Shown: one piece after another, positions 11,329-21,700 of the stretch
How positions within the stretch are numbered: the stretch's first letter is position 1
How the letters are laid out: each line of letters begins with the position of its first letter
Source: Pseudeuparius sepicola
Lineage: Eukaryota; Arthropoda; Insecta; Coleoptera; Anthribidae
NCBI GenBank assembly: GCA_963920635.1
Contig: OY987305.1
Location: 7,541,153-7,605,152 of the forward strand
Length of the DNA: 64,000 nt
Reading direction: 5' to 3'
Made by a program: the position numbers and the translations under genes
Notes under the pieces: model-generated
Seen by the model: only the letters and a program-made list of their open reading frames with translations
Told to the model about the DNA's origin: nothing
Database searches by the model: none

Positions 11329-12462
11329 TATATGTTACGGTTAAAGTGTTTACTTGGCTAGTTTATAAACTAGCTAGATAGTATACAAGCTATCCAAGTG
11401 TCTGGTTATTTTGATGAAAAATCATCTTTTTACTAAAATAGCTACGAATATTGGTTGGTTTTATACTATCCAGCTAGTTTACAAACTATGCAAGATTTAT
11501 CGCTATAGTACCTCGTAACCTGCAACCTACAAACCACAAGAAAATTACAGAAATTAACTGTTTTTTGGCTAGTTTATAAACTATCCACAGTTGTTGAATA
11601 AAGTGTGAACTTAATATTGCTAGTAATACATAATATTAATCTCGTTGATTAGTATGTAAAGTAACCAACTCCCTTTGGTTAATTTATTAGAAAAGCGAGG
11701 TTATGTTTATGGCAAGTATAAGTACCTATCTGGTTATTAAAAACGAATCAATAGCAACAATTTGAAAACCTACTTTTTGAAGTTCACAAGCAAAAGTCGC
11801 AAAATTCAAAATTAATATGTTTGACACACTGATTAGGTATAGTAAACTTTTGCAACGTCTAAAGAGAATACGCGAAACTGGACCTAACACTAGTAACAAG
11901 GATGATTATTATGTGGTAAATACTTATGATTTAGAAAGAATCGAATTATCTTGTGTAATCTTACATAAAAGATCTGGATTTTTTTTACGTTTGAGTGAAT
12001 ATTATGATGCAATTAAAATCGAAGCTGCCTACCAGGGAACTGGACAAAATTATTAAATGAAAAGTATTACAACTTAACACAAGAAATGGTGAAATTATCC
12101 ATTGAAACTTGCGAAACTTGTCAGCTCATACGAAAGAATTACCTATTTTACTATCCTAAACTAAACGAACCAAAGGGTATTGGTTAGTTTACATACTAAC
12201 CAACGAGTTGATTATTATGTATTACCTATACTACTATATTACTAGCAATATTAAGTTCCAACTACTGTGGATAGTTTGTAAACTAGCCAAAAAATTCGGT
12301 TAATTTGTGTAACTAGCTGGATAGTATACAAACCAACCAACATTCGTAGCTATTTTAGTAAAAAGATGATTTTCCACCAAAATAACCAGACGTTTGGATA
12401 GTTTGTATACTATCTAGCTAGTCTATAAACTAGCCAAGTAAACACTTTAACCGTAACATATA
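11329..12462. mobile_element. TIR element with arms of about 360 bp
   Basis: Both ends read inward as TATATGTTACGGTTAAAGTG, and the inverted similarity continues for roughly 350 bp. Each arm carries several short internal palindromes such as GGCTAGTTTATAAACTAGC and relatives. The central 300 bp holds a 79-codon plus-strand frame (11817-12056) with no recognised motif, possibly a remnant of a coding region. The right end touches the next element with no gap. The superfamily is not recognised. Confidence 0.65.
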
Positions 12463-12747
12463 TTATACTGCAGTCTCGTCCTTCATATTACAAATACTAA
12501 TGTAGTTTGCTTCACTCTGTACAAACGCCATACAAACGTTTAAAGAAATTTGTTTTTTGTCCCAACCGCCGCCAGTCACCTGATCGTCGCTAAAATCTAT
12601 CTCAGTGCTTTATTTTGTATCGGCATCTACAGACGTGTCTCGCTTCGCGATTTTCGTCGGGTTCGCCGCGTAAAAAGAGGTGTAGACAATGAATAAGGTG
12701 TAATAATGTAACCGCAGGATATTGTAAAACTTGGGAAGGTAAATAAA

Positions 12748-13299
12748 GGAAGCGCAATCACACGATTGCAAGTCATTAAGACTGCTTCCTGGGGCGCAAT
12801 CAAACGATTGCTATTCCTAGGACTGCCCCGGGGAGTACATGCCCCATTGAAAAACAAGTACACAAAAGATTAGCAGGTGAGTCCGTGTCCATATCGACCC
12901 TTTATACGCGAACACAAATAAATAATAGGAAGCGCAATCTTACGATTGCAAGTCCTAGGACTGCTTCCAAAGGAGCGCAATCATACGATTGCTAGTCATA
13001 CGACTGCCCCGGGCGTACATATGCCATAATCCAATCGAAAAACGAAATTGACAAAAGGCAAAATGCATTTCGGTTCTGGACTGTAGAGATGTTACATTTA
13101 TTAGAATATTTTTGTATAGAGACGCATGCAATCACACGATTGCAAGGTTTTTAGGCCTCAGGGTCTACGATAGAAAGGGTACCTAATCATATGATTGCAG
13201 GTCATTAAGACTGTTTTCCGGGGCACCCAAGAGTATTTTAAAATAATCATGCAATAATTAGGGCGCAATCATACGATTGCTAGTCGTATAGGATTGCCC
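12748..13299. repeat. Cluster of seven inverted-repeat units predicted to form three-way junctions
   Basis: The best unit, 12748-12789, reads GGAAGC, then GCAATC-acac-GATTGC, one A, then AGTC-attaa-GACT, then GCTTCC. An outer stem thus encloses two hairpins with a single unpaired base. Similar units lie at 12791-12829 (outer stem GGGGC/GCCCC), 12928-12968 (GGAAGC/GCTTCC), about 12972-13010 and 13261-13299 (GGGC/GCCC). More decayed ones lie near 13128 and 13184. Outer stems differ between units but stay complementary, which suggests that pairing is under constraint or copied as a unit. No hammerhead core or tRNA box was found. Confidence 0.75.
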
Positions 13300-13607
13300 A
13301 GGGGATTGCATAACCCGCAAAAAAAGGGAGAGAAACTTACTGCTCACAATATTACAGAACTGCCAATATGCAGACAAATAGTTGTGACCAAATTTACCCC
13401 TTGGAGGACACATGGACCTCACATTTATCCAATAATATGACAACAAAAAGGGGCGCAGTAACATGACTTCACGACTAAATTTTGTTCTTGTAGGATACAC
13501 GTGAACTCCACACTTACCCAATAATAATAATATGGTAAAAAATAAAGGAGTAAGCACATAACTGCACGGCCGACCGACCGAGGACACACGTACTCCACGT
13601 TCTCCAT

Positions 13608-16012
13608 TAGTCCCCGTGAACATTTGACTAAACCCTGCTTAAATTTTAGGGGATGGTCCTTCGTATATCCCTGTAAATCGGCATCGATGCACACAACTCC
13701 CTGGTACCCGTCCACGGTTCCCAAATTGGAACATACACCTAAGATTCGTTAACTTCTCAGAGCTTTTAATTTTTTTAGACCTCTAGTCCCCGCGAACATT
13801 TGACCAAACCCTACTTAAATTTTAGGGGATGGTCCTACGTATGGCCCTGTAAATCGGCATCGATGCACACACCTCCCTGGTACCCGTCCACGGTTCCCAA
13901 ACTGGAACATACACCTAAGATTCGTCCACTTTTCAGAGCTTTTAATTTTTTCGACCCCTAGTCCCCGCGAACATTTGACTAAACCCTACTTAAATTTTAG
14001 GGGATGGTCCTACGTATGTCCCTGTAAATCGGCATCGATGCACACAACTCCCTGGTACCCGTCCACGGTTCCCAAACTGGAACATACACCTAAGATTCGT
14101 CCACTTTTCAGAGCTTTTAATTTTTTCGACCCCTAGTCCCCGCGAACATTTGACTAAACCCTACTTAAATTTTAGGGGATGGTCCTACGTATGTCCCTGT
14201 AAATCGGCATCGATGCACACAACTCCCTGGTACCCGTCCACGGTTCCCAAACTGGAACATACACCTAAGATTCGTCCACTTTTCAGAGCTTTTAATTTTT
14301 TCGACCCCTAGTCCCCGCGAACATTTGACTAAACCCTACTTAAATTTTAGGGGATGGTCCTACGTATGTCCCTGTAAATCGGCATCGATGCACACAACTC
14401 CCTGGTACCCGTCCACGGTTCCCAAATTGGAACATACACCTAAGATTCGTTAACTTCTCAGAGCTTTTAATTTTTTTAGACCTCTAGTCCCCGCGAACAT
14501 TTGACCAAACCCTACTTAAATTTTAGGGGATGGTCCTACGTATGGCCCTGTAAATCGGCATCGATGCACACACCTCCCTGGTACCCGTCCACGGTTCCCA
14601 AACTGGAACATACACCTAAGATTCGTCCACTTTTCAGAGCTTTTAATTTTTTCGACCCCTAGTCCCCGCGAACATTTGACTAAACCCTACTTAAATTTTA
14701 GGGGATGGTCCTACGTATGTCCCTGTAAATCGGCATCGATGCACACAACTCCCTGGTACCCGTCCACGGTTCCCAAACTGGAACATACACCTAAGATTCG
14801 TCCACTTTTCAGAGCTTTTAATTTTTTCGACCCCTAGTCCCCGCGAACATTTGACTAAACCCTACTTAAATTTTAGGGGATGGTCCTACGTATGTCCCTG
14901 TAAATCGGCATCGATGCACACAACTCCCTGGTACCCGTCCACGGTTCCCAAACTGGAACATACACCTAAGATTCGTCCACTTTTCAGAGCTTTTAATTTT
15001 TTCGACCCCTAGTCCCCGCGAACATTTGACTAAACCCTACTTAAATTTTAGGGGATGGTCCTACGTATGTCCCTGTAAATCGGCATCGATGCACACAACT
15101 CCCTGGTACCCGTCCACGGTTCCCAAACTGGAACATACACCTAAGATTCGTCCACTTTTCAGAGCTTTTAATTTTTTCGACCCCTAGTCCCCGCGAACAT
15201 TTGACTAAACCCTACTTAAATTTTAGGGGATGGTCCTACGTATGGCCCTGTAAATCGGCATCGATGCACACAACTCCCTGGTACCCGTCCACGGTTCCCA
15301 AATTGGAACATACACCTAAGATTCGTTAACTTCTCAGAGCTTTTAATTTTTTTAGACCTCTAGTCCCCGCGAACATTTGACCAAACCCTACTTAAATTTT
15401 AGGGGATGGTCCTACGCATGCCCCTGTAAATCGGCATCGATGCACACAACTCCCTGGTACCCGTCCACGGTTCCCAAATTGGAACATACACCTAAGATTC
15501 GTTAACTTCTCAGAGCTTTTAATTTTTTTAGACCTCTAGTCCCCGCGAACATTTGACCAAACCCTACTTAAATTTTAGGGGATGGTCCTACGTATGTCCC
15601 TGTAAATCGGCATCGATGCACACAACTCCCTGGTACCCGTCCACGGTTCCCAAACTGGAACATACACCTAAGATTCGTCCACTTTTCAGAGCTTTTAATT
15701 TTTTCGACCCCTAGTCCCCGCGAACATTTGACTAAACCCTACTTAAATTTTAGGGGATGGTCCTACGTATGGCCCTGTAAATCGGCATCGATGCACACAC
15801 CTCCCTGGTACCCGTCCACGGTTCCCAAACTGGAACATACACCTAAGATTCGTCCACTTTTCAGAGCTTTTAATTTCTTCGACCCCTAGTCCCCGCGAAC
15901 ATTTGACTAAGCCCTGCTTAAATTTTAGGGGATGGTCTTACGTATCCTCTCGGTACTCGTACACGGTTCCAAATTGGACCTTACACTTAAAATTCGTCAG
16001 TTTCTTCGGATT
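13608..16012. repeat. 175/176-bp satellite array, about 14 copies
   Basis: Copies counted from TAGTCCCCG start at 13608, 13784, 13959, 14134, 14309, 14485, 14660, 14835, 15010, 15185, 15361, 15537, 15712 and 15887; the last is truncated and diverged. Two main variants occur. One has AACTGG and TCGACCCC; the other, 1 bp longer, has AATTGG, GTTAACTTCTC and TTAGACCTC. Copies 1-4 and 5-8 show the same order of variants, a four-unit higher-order repeat of about 701 bp. No gene lies within; open frames at the left edge run into it by chance. Confidence 0.93.
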
Positions 16013-16298
16013 GTCCTAGCGGTTAATATTCGTTCTGGCCTGTTAGTTTTTGTTTTGTTTTTTTTTTTGTAAATTTTGCCATCAGGAAGGTCATATGCAG
16101 GTTCACCTCTAGTAATAGACAAATAATAAAGAAGGTGCGGGCCTGTTATTTTTTTTTTGCCTCTGATCTACCTGCGATGAATTTTTTCGCACGTCAGAAA
16201 CCGTGGATAAAACCGTGGATATATCTTCACACAAACAGAGAATATCATTTATGTATGCCTAGCTGTAACTTGCAATATACAGTTTTTCTTCCAGTATT

Positions 16299-16688
16299 TT
16301 AAGACTGAATGTACAGCACGTGCGTGGTGATTCAACATTTTGACCCATAAAATGGCTTTTTTCGATCTGTAGCGAGCAACACGCATAATTTTAAACTTTT
16401 GGTCAATAAAAATTTTAATAAGTAATTACTCACATTTTGAGACAAAAATTATTTAAAAATATTTATCACAATAGCCGTTATTAGCATTTGCGCACAAAGC
16501 CTAATAACGGCCATTGTGATAAATATTTTTAAATAATTTTTGTCTCAAAATGTGAGTAATTACATAGATTAAAATTTGTATTGACAAAAAGTTTAAAATT
16601 GTGCGTGTTACTCGCTACAGATCGAAAAAAGCCATTTTATGGGTCAAAATGTTGAATCACCACGCACGTGCTGTACATTGAGTCTTAA
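16299..16688. repeat. 390-bp near-perfect palindrome (foldback MITE)
   Basis: Two arms of about 185 bp face each other across a spacer of about 15 bases (CATTTGCGCACAAAG). The ends read TTAAGACTGAATGTACAG and CTGTACATTGAGTCTTAA. TTAA at both extremes could be a TTAA target duplication as in piggyBac-type elements, but the termini lack the usual CCC. Arm divergence is only a few percent, so the insertion or inversion is fairly young. Confidence 0.85.
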
Positions 16689-17010
16689 TGTTAATTGCTT
16701 AACAGAGACCGTATTTCTGAGGAGCCACATTAATTGCAGATTTGCATTGTTTTATACTTGTCATATATTTTTTTTATTAGATAATATATGCATGCTTGCA
16801 GACCGACATAAAGGTTGGATACATTTTTTCAGCATATTGCTCAACTGGTGGACGTGGACATACATACGTATAAGTACCTACCTACCTATAGTACGTTAGT
16901 AAAAGTGCATCTGTTTTCAAACTATCTTTGAATCAATGTTGATAGATCGTTCTTGTTCTTTAAACATCTACATTAGTATTTGTAATATGAAGGATGAGAC
17001 TGCAGTATAA

Positions 17011-17272
17011 TTGAAGACCTCGGTGCAAAAACCGGACAAGTCCATAGCTTACAAGTTTTGGGAAAATGAAAAAAAAGCTCCCGGACTTGTCTGGTTCTTG
17101 CACCCATGAATGCGAGCGGCCAAGTCCTTAAGCTATATATTAACGTTATCATGCTTTAGACTTGGCTGATTCTTGCACCAATCGATCGGCGATATTTTAA
17201 TACATAAATGTAGTGGAAAAAGTCAATTTTACCCAAAGTGGACTTGTCCGGTTTTTGCACCGAGGTCTTCAA
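17011..17272. repeat. Foldback element with perfect 34-bp terminal inverted repeats
   Basis: Bases 17011-17044 and 17239-17272 are exact reverse complements, starting TTGAAGACCTCGGTGC. The inner copy GACTTGTCTGGTTCTTGCACC at about 17083 is a diverged internal repeat of the same end. It abuts the right end of the 12463-17010 element and may have inserted in its terminal TATAATT. Confidence 0.8.
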
Positions 17273-17278
17273 TTATAG

Positions 17279-17573
17279 GATCAACTGACTTACCTGTAAG
17301 GAAGTTTGGGCTGAATTATACTGCAGTCTCATCCGATTGTTACAAACCCTCCCTGATCCCCACCCTTAACGATCTATCACAAAATAAGCAATGAGATGGA
17401 TTTTAGCGACGATCAGGTGACTGGCGGCGGTTGGGACAAAAAACACCTTTCTTTAAACGTTTGTATGGCGTTTGTACAGAGTAAAGCAAACTACGTTAGT
17501 ATTTGTAATAATCGGATGAGACTGCAGTATAATTCAGCTCAAACTTCCTTACAGGTACCTAAGTCAGTTGATC
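17279..17573. repeat. Short foldback copy related to the ends of the 12463-17010 element
   Basis: Arms of about 67 bp (17279-17345 and 17508-17573) start GATCAACTGACTTACCTG and run through TTATACTGCAGTCTCATCC, the terminal motif of the large element next door. The interior (17394-17507) also matches the subterminal sequence at 12467-12605 in inverted orientation. It is probably an internally deleted family member. The open frames at 17173-17599 lie in these arms and are not genes. Confidence 0.7.
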
Positions 17574-17741
17574 TTGTAATAATTAATGCTTATTATTAGA
17601 GTACCATTATTACCAAATCAATCTGACTAATAACACCCACCTAAAATTAAATGTTTGCTAGATAAAGAAAACTGTCAATTTGGATGCCAAAAAGCCAGCC
17701 GACACAAGAAAATAATTGAATATTGGACATTTTTTAATTAC

Positions 17742-17871
17742 CTCTTCCATACAGTCGCTTCCTCTCATCCGGATCCATTTCATCCAGTACATCCTTGTAC
17801 TGGTCAAAGGTTCTTGCCTTCTCCAACCTCTTCTTAAAATATTTAATTCTGGCTTCAGTCAAGACTGGCAT
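17742..17871 (-). CDS. Orphan first coding exon, function unknown
   Basis: ATG at 17871 opens 43 codons (MPVLTEARIKYFKKRLEKAR, then a segment ending DEMDPDERKRLYGR) and stops at a clean donor, AGAG|GTAATT, in phase 1. The peptide is charged, helical in character and rich in Lys/Arg/Glu/Asp, with codon use unlike the surrounding AT-rich noise. It resembles a genuine N-terminal exon rather than a transposon frame. I do not recognise the family. No continuation was found to the left, where transposon insertions fill the next 6 kb, so the gene may have a long intron, be truncated, or be a partial duplicate. Confidence 0.5.
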
Positions 17872-18717
17872 CGTCTTGGATCTACGTTTACTACTTAGTA
17901 TTAAAATTAAAATTTCAAGTTTTCCACTTCAAGAAACGCACGTGGTAAACGACTGGTCCGAATGGAAATGACAATATGAATATGGCTAACCTAACATAAC
18001 CTAACCTAACGTAGAATCGTAAGTCGTAGCATTTCCGTGACAAGCGCGCGAAATTTGAACCGAGAAATATATTTTACATGAAATAAAACAATATCTCGCA
18101 TCGATATGTGCTATTTTCGTGACTATACAGTGTCCTTTCATATCAAGAAAATTATTCATTTTGAAATTTAACTTTAGCGTTAAATTTTGCTGTAAAAAAA
18201 ATAGTTTTTAAATTAACGCTTAACCAAGTGATCACTGTCTACTAATTTTCCTAATGGCAATTAATTATCCTAATAAACCTCACAGTACTTAAATAATCGA
18301 TTCGAAATTTTCAGATTCGAACCATGACGTTTGTGAAAAATCCATTCTTCTGATACAGCGTTGACTGAAATATTTCAGTTAACGGATACAGTAATTATTA
18401 TGACTAGCGTCGTAGTGGGCAGCTTCTTTCACCCGTATATGTTACAAGGCGGGGTACTTAATTTAAATTTGAATTTTAAAATAAATCGTTACTTATTTGT
18501 TTCTTCCTAGAATTTTAATTCTCTCCTTTTGAATACCTTGTTATCACAGATAAGCAAGAGGAGTTCCGGGTTCCTTTTACATACTTAAATAGGTATATCC
18601 ACAATATGCTAAAATGTCCACATTGTCCCTATACCATATTGAAGGAGCAATATGATTGCGAATGCCTATACCTACTTTAGGTACCTATTTAAATTGTATT
18701 ACATTGAAAATTTATTT
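17872..18717. other. Spacer with short CCTAA runs, possible promoter of the orphan exon
   Basis: The stretch is AT-rich, with CCTAACATAACCTAACCTAAC at about 17991-18011. No gene was seen on the plus strand. On the minus strand it lies directly upstream of the ATG at 17871 and could hold a promoter. Confidence 0.3.
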
Positions 18718-21700
18718 CTAGGGTTTGGAAGGAAGTAATGCCTTTGTCTGCCAAAGATCTAAGGTGGTAAGATATACAATATGTATAACATTGTGTATGC
18801 TTTACCTTCTTTAGGTCTTTTTTTGCGTTCGTGGTTTGCATGGTATTAAAGTGCTTTTTGAATTTCAATTCTGTCACGTTGTTAAAATTTGTAGCATTAC
18901 TTTATAGGTATGTATGTACTTATTCTCATTTACACCATAAAGTTAGCGCAAAATTATTAAAAAAAACTCAATTGTATTCGGCAAAGACAGTTTTTGGGAC
19001 AAGTTTTGGCCAAATGTGTTTGAAGGCCTTTCAAAAGGAAAAAATACTACATCAATACTAAAGACGAAAATAGTATTACATACCTACATAGCAAAATACA
19101 TAAATGGCGTTTTTAAATGTGATAATTTTTTTTTAATTTTGCGCAACTTGCTAGGTTTGGAAGGAAGTAATGCCTTTGTCTGCCAAAGATCTAAGGTGGT
19201 AAGATATACAATATGTATAACATTGTGTATGCTTTACCTTCTTTAGGTCTTTTTTTGCGTTCGTGGTTTGCATGGTATTAAAGTGCTTTTTGAATTTCAA
19301 TTCTGTCACGTTGTTAAAATTTGTAGCATTACTTTATAGGTATGTATGTACTTATTCTCATTTACACCATAAAGTTAGCGCAAAATTATTAAAAAAAACT
19401 CAATTGTATTCGGCAAAGACAGTTTTTGGGACAAGTTTTGGCCAAATGTGTTTGAAGGCCTTTCAAAAGGAAAAAATACTACATCAATACTAAAGACGAA
19501 AATAGTATTACATACCTACATAGCAAAATACATAAATGGCGTTTTTAAATGTGATAATTTTTTTTTAATTTTGCGCAACTTGCTAGGTTTGGAAGGAAGT
19601 AATGCCTTTGTCTGCCAAAGATCTAAGGTGGTAAGATATACAATATGTATAACATTGTGTATGCTTTACCTTCTTTAGGTCTTTTTTTGCGTTCGTGGTT
19701 TGCATGGTATTAAAGTGCTTTTTGAATTTCAATTCTGTCACGTTGTTAAAATTTGTAGCATTACTTTATAGGTATGTATGTACTTATTCTCATTTACACC
19801 ATAAAGTTAGCGCAAAATTATTAAAAAAAACTCAATTGTATTCGGCAAAGACAGTTTTTGGGACAAGTTTTGGCCAAATGTGTTTGAAGGCCTTTCAAAA
19901 GGAAAAAATACTACATCAATACTAAAGACGAAAATAGTATTACATACCTACATAGCAAAATACATAAATGGCGTTTTTAAATGTGATAATTTTTTTTTAA
20001 TTTTGCGCAACTTGCTAGGTTTGGAAGGAAGTAATGCCTTTGTCTGCCAAAGATCTAAGGTGGTAAGATATACAATATGTATAACATTGTGTATGCTTTA
20101 CCTTCTTTAGGTCTTTTTTTGCGTTCGTGGTTTGCATGGTATTAAAGTGCTTTTTGAATTTCAATTCTGTCACGTTGTTAAAATTTGTAGCATTACTTTA
20201 TAGGTATGTATGTACTTATTCTCATTTACACCATAAAGTTAGCGCAAAATTATTTAAAAAAACTCAATTGTATTCGGCAAAGGCAGTTTTTGGGACAAGT
20301 TTTGGCCAAATGTGTTTGAAGGCCTTTCAAAAGGAAAAAATACTACATCAATACTAAAGACGAAAATAGTATTACATACCTACATAGCAAAATACATAAA
20401 TGGCGTTTTTAAATGTGATAATTTTTTTTTAATTTTGCGCAACTTGCTAGGTTTGGAAGGAAGTAATGCCTTTGTCTGCCAAAGATCTAAGGTGGTAAGA
20501 TATACAATATGTATAACATTGTGTATGCTTTACCTTCTTTAGGTCTTTTTTTGCGTTCGTGGTTTGCATGGTATTAAAGTGCTTTTTGAATTTCAATTCT
20601 GTCACGTTGTTAAAATTTGTAGCATTACTTTATAGGTATGTATGTACTTATTCTCATTTACACCATAAAGTTAGCGCAAAATTATTTAAAAAAACTCAAT
20701 TGTATTCGGCAAAGGCAGTTTTTGGGACAAGTTTTGGCCAAATGTGTTTGAAGGCCTTTCAAAAGGAAAAAATACTACATCAATACTAAAGACGAAAATA
20801 GTATTACATACCTACATAGCAAAATACATAAATGGCGTTTTTAAATGTGATAATTTTTTTTTAATTTTGCGCAACTTGCTAGGTTTGGAAGGAAGTAATG
20901 CCTTTGTCTGCCAAAGATCTAAGGTGGTAAGATATACAATATGTATAACATTGTGTATGCTTTACCTTCTTTAGGTCTTTTTTTGCGTTCGTGGTTTGCA
21001 TGGTATTAAAGTGCTTTTTGAATTTCAATTCTGTCACGTTGTTAAAATTTGTAGCATTACTTTATAGGTATGTATGTACTTATTCTCATTTACACCATAA
21101 AGTTAGCGCAAAATTATTAAAAAAAACTCAATTGTATTCGGCAAAGACAGTTTTTGGGACAAGTTTTGGCCAAATGTGTTTGAAGGCCTTTCAAAAGGAA
21201 AAAATACTACATCAATACTAAAGACGAAAATAGTATTACATACCTACATAGCAAAATACATAAATGGCGTTTTTAAATGTGATAATTTTTTTTTAATTTT
21301 GCGCAACTTGCTAGGTTTGGAAGGAAGTAATGCCTTTGTCTGCCAAAGATCTAAGGTGGTAAGATATACAATATGTATAACATTGTGTATGCTTTACCTT
21401 CTTTAGGTCTTTTTTTGCGTTCGTGGTTTGCATGGTATTAAAGTGCTTTTTGAATTTCAATTCTGTCACGTTGTTAAAATTTGTAGCATTACTTTATAGG
21501 TATGTATGTACTTATTCTCATTTACACCATAAAGTTAGCGCAAAATTATTAAAAAAAACTCAATTGTATTCGGCAAAGACAGTTTTTGGGACAAGTTTTG
21601 GCCAAATGTGTTTGAAGGCCTTTCAAAAGGAAAAAATACTACATCAATACTAAAGACGAAAATAGTATTACATACCTACATAGCAAAATACATAAATGGC

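Larger units (their letters stand above)
12463..17010. mobile_element. Large TIR-bounded element carrying a hairpin cluster, a satellite array and a palindrome
   Basis: The left end (12463-12505) begins TTATACTGCAGTCTCGTCC. The right end (16968-17010) is its inverted copy, about 43 bp with one or two differences. Further inside the left end, bases to about 12605 are matched in inverted orientation by 17394-17543 in a neighbouring short copy. Between the ends lie seven inverted-repeat hairpin units, about 14 copies of a 175-bp satellite and a 390-bp palindrome. No transposase was recognised, so it would be non-autonomous. Open frames at 12627-12863 and 13258-13724 fall in the structured repeats and show no motif. 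Confidence 0.55.

Noticed and set aside
12748..13299. tRNA genes or hammerhead ribozymes
   Set aside because: The three-way-junction units lack A and B box sequences, acceptor CCA context, anticodon-sized loops, and the CUGAUGA/GAAA hammerhead core.
13258..13724. Minus-strand frames of 99-121 codons
   Set aside because: They lie across the hairpin cluster and the start of the 175-bp satellite, with no motif.
17991..18011. Insect telomere repeat (CCTAA)n
   Set aside because: Only a few imperfect units; far too short for telomeric sequence and embedded between other features.
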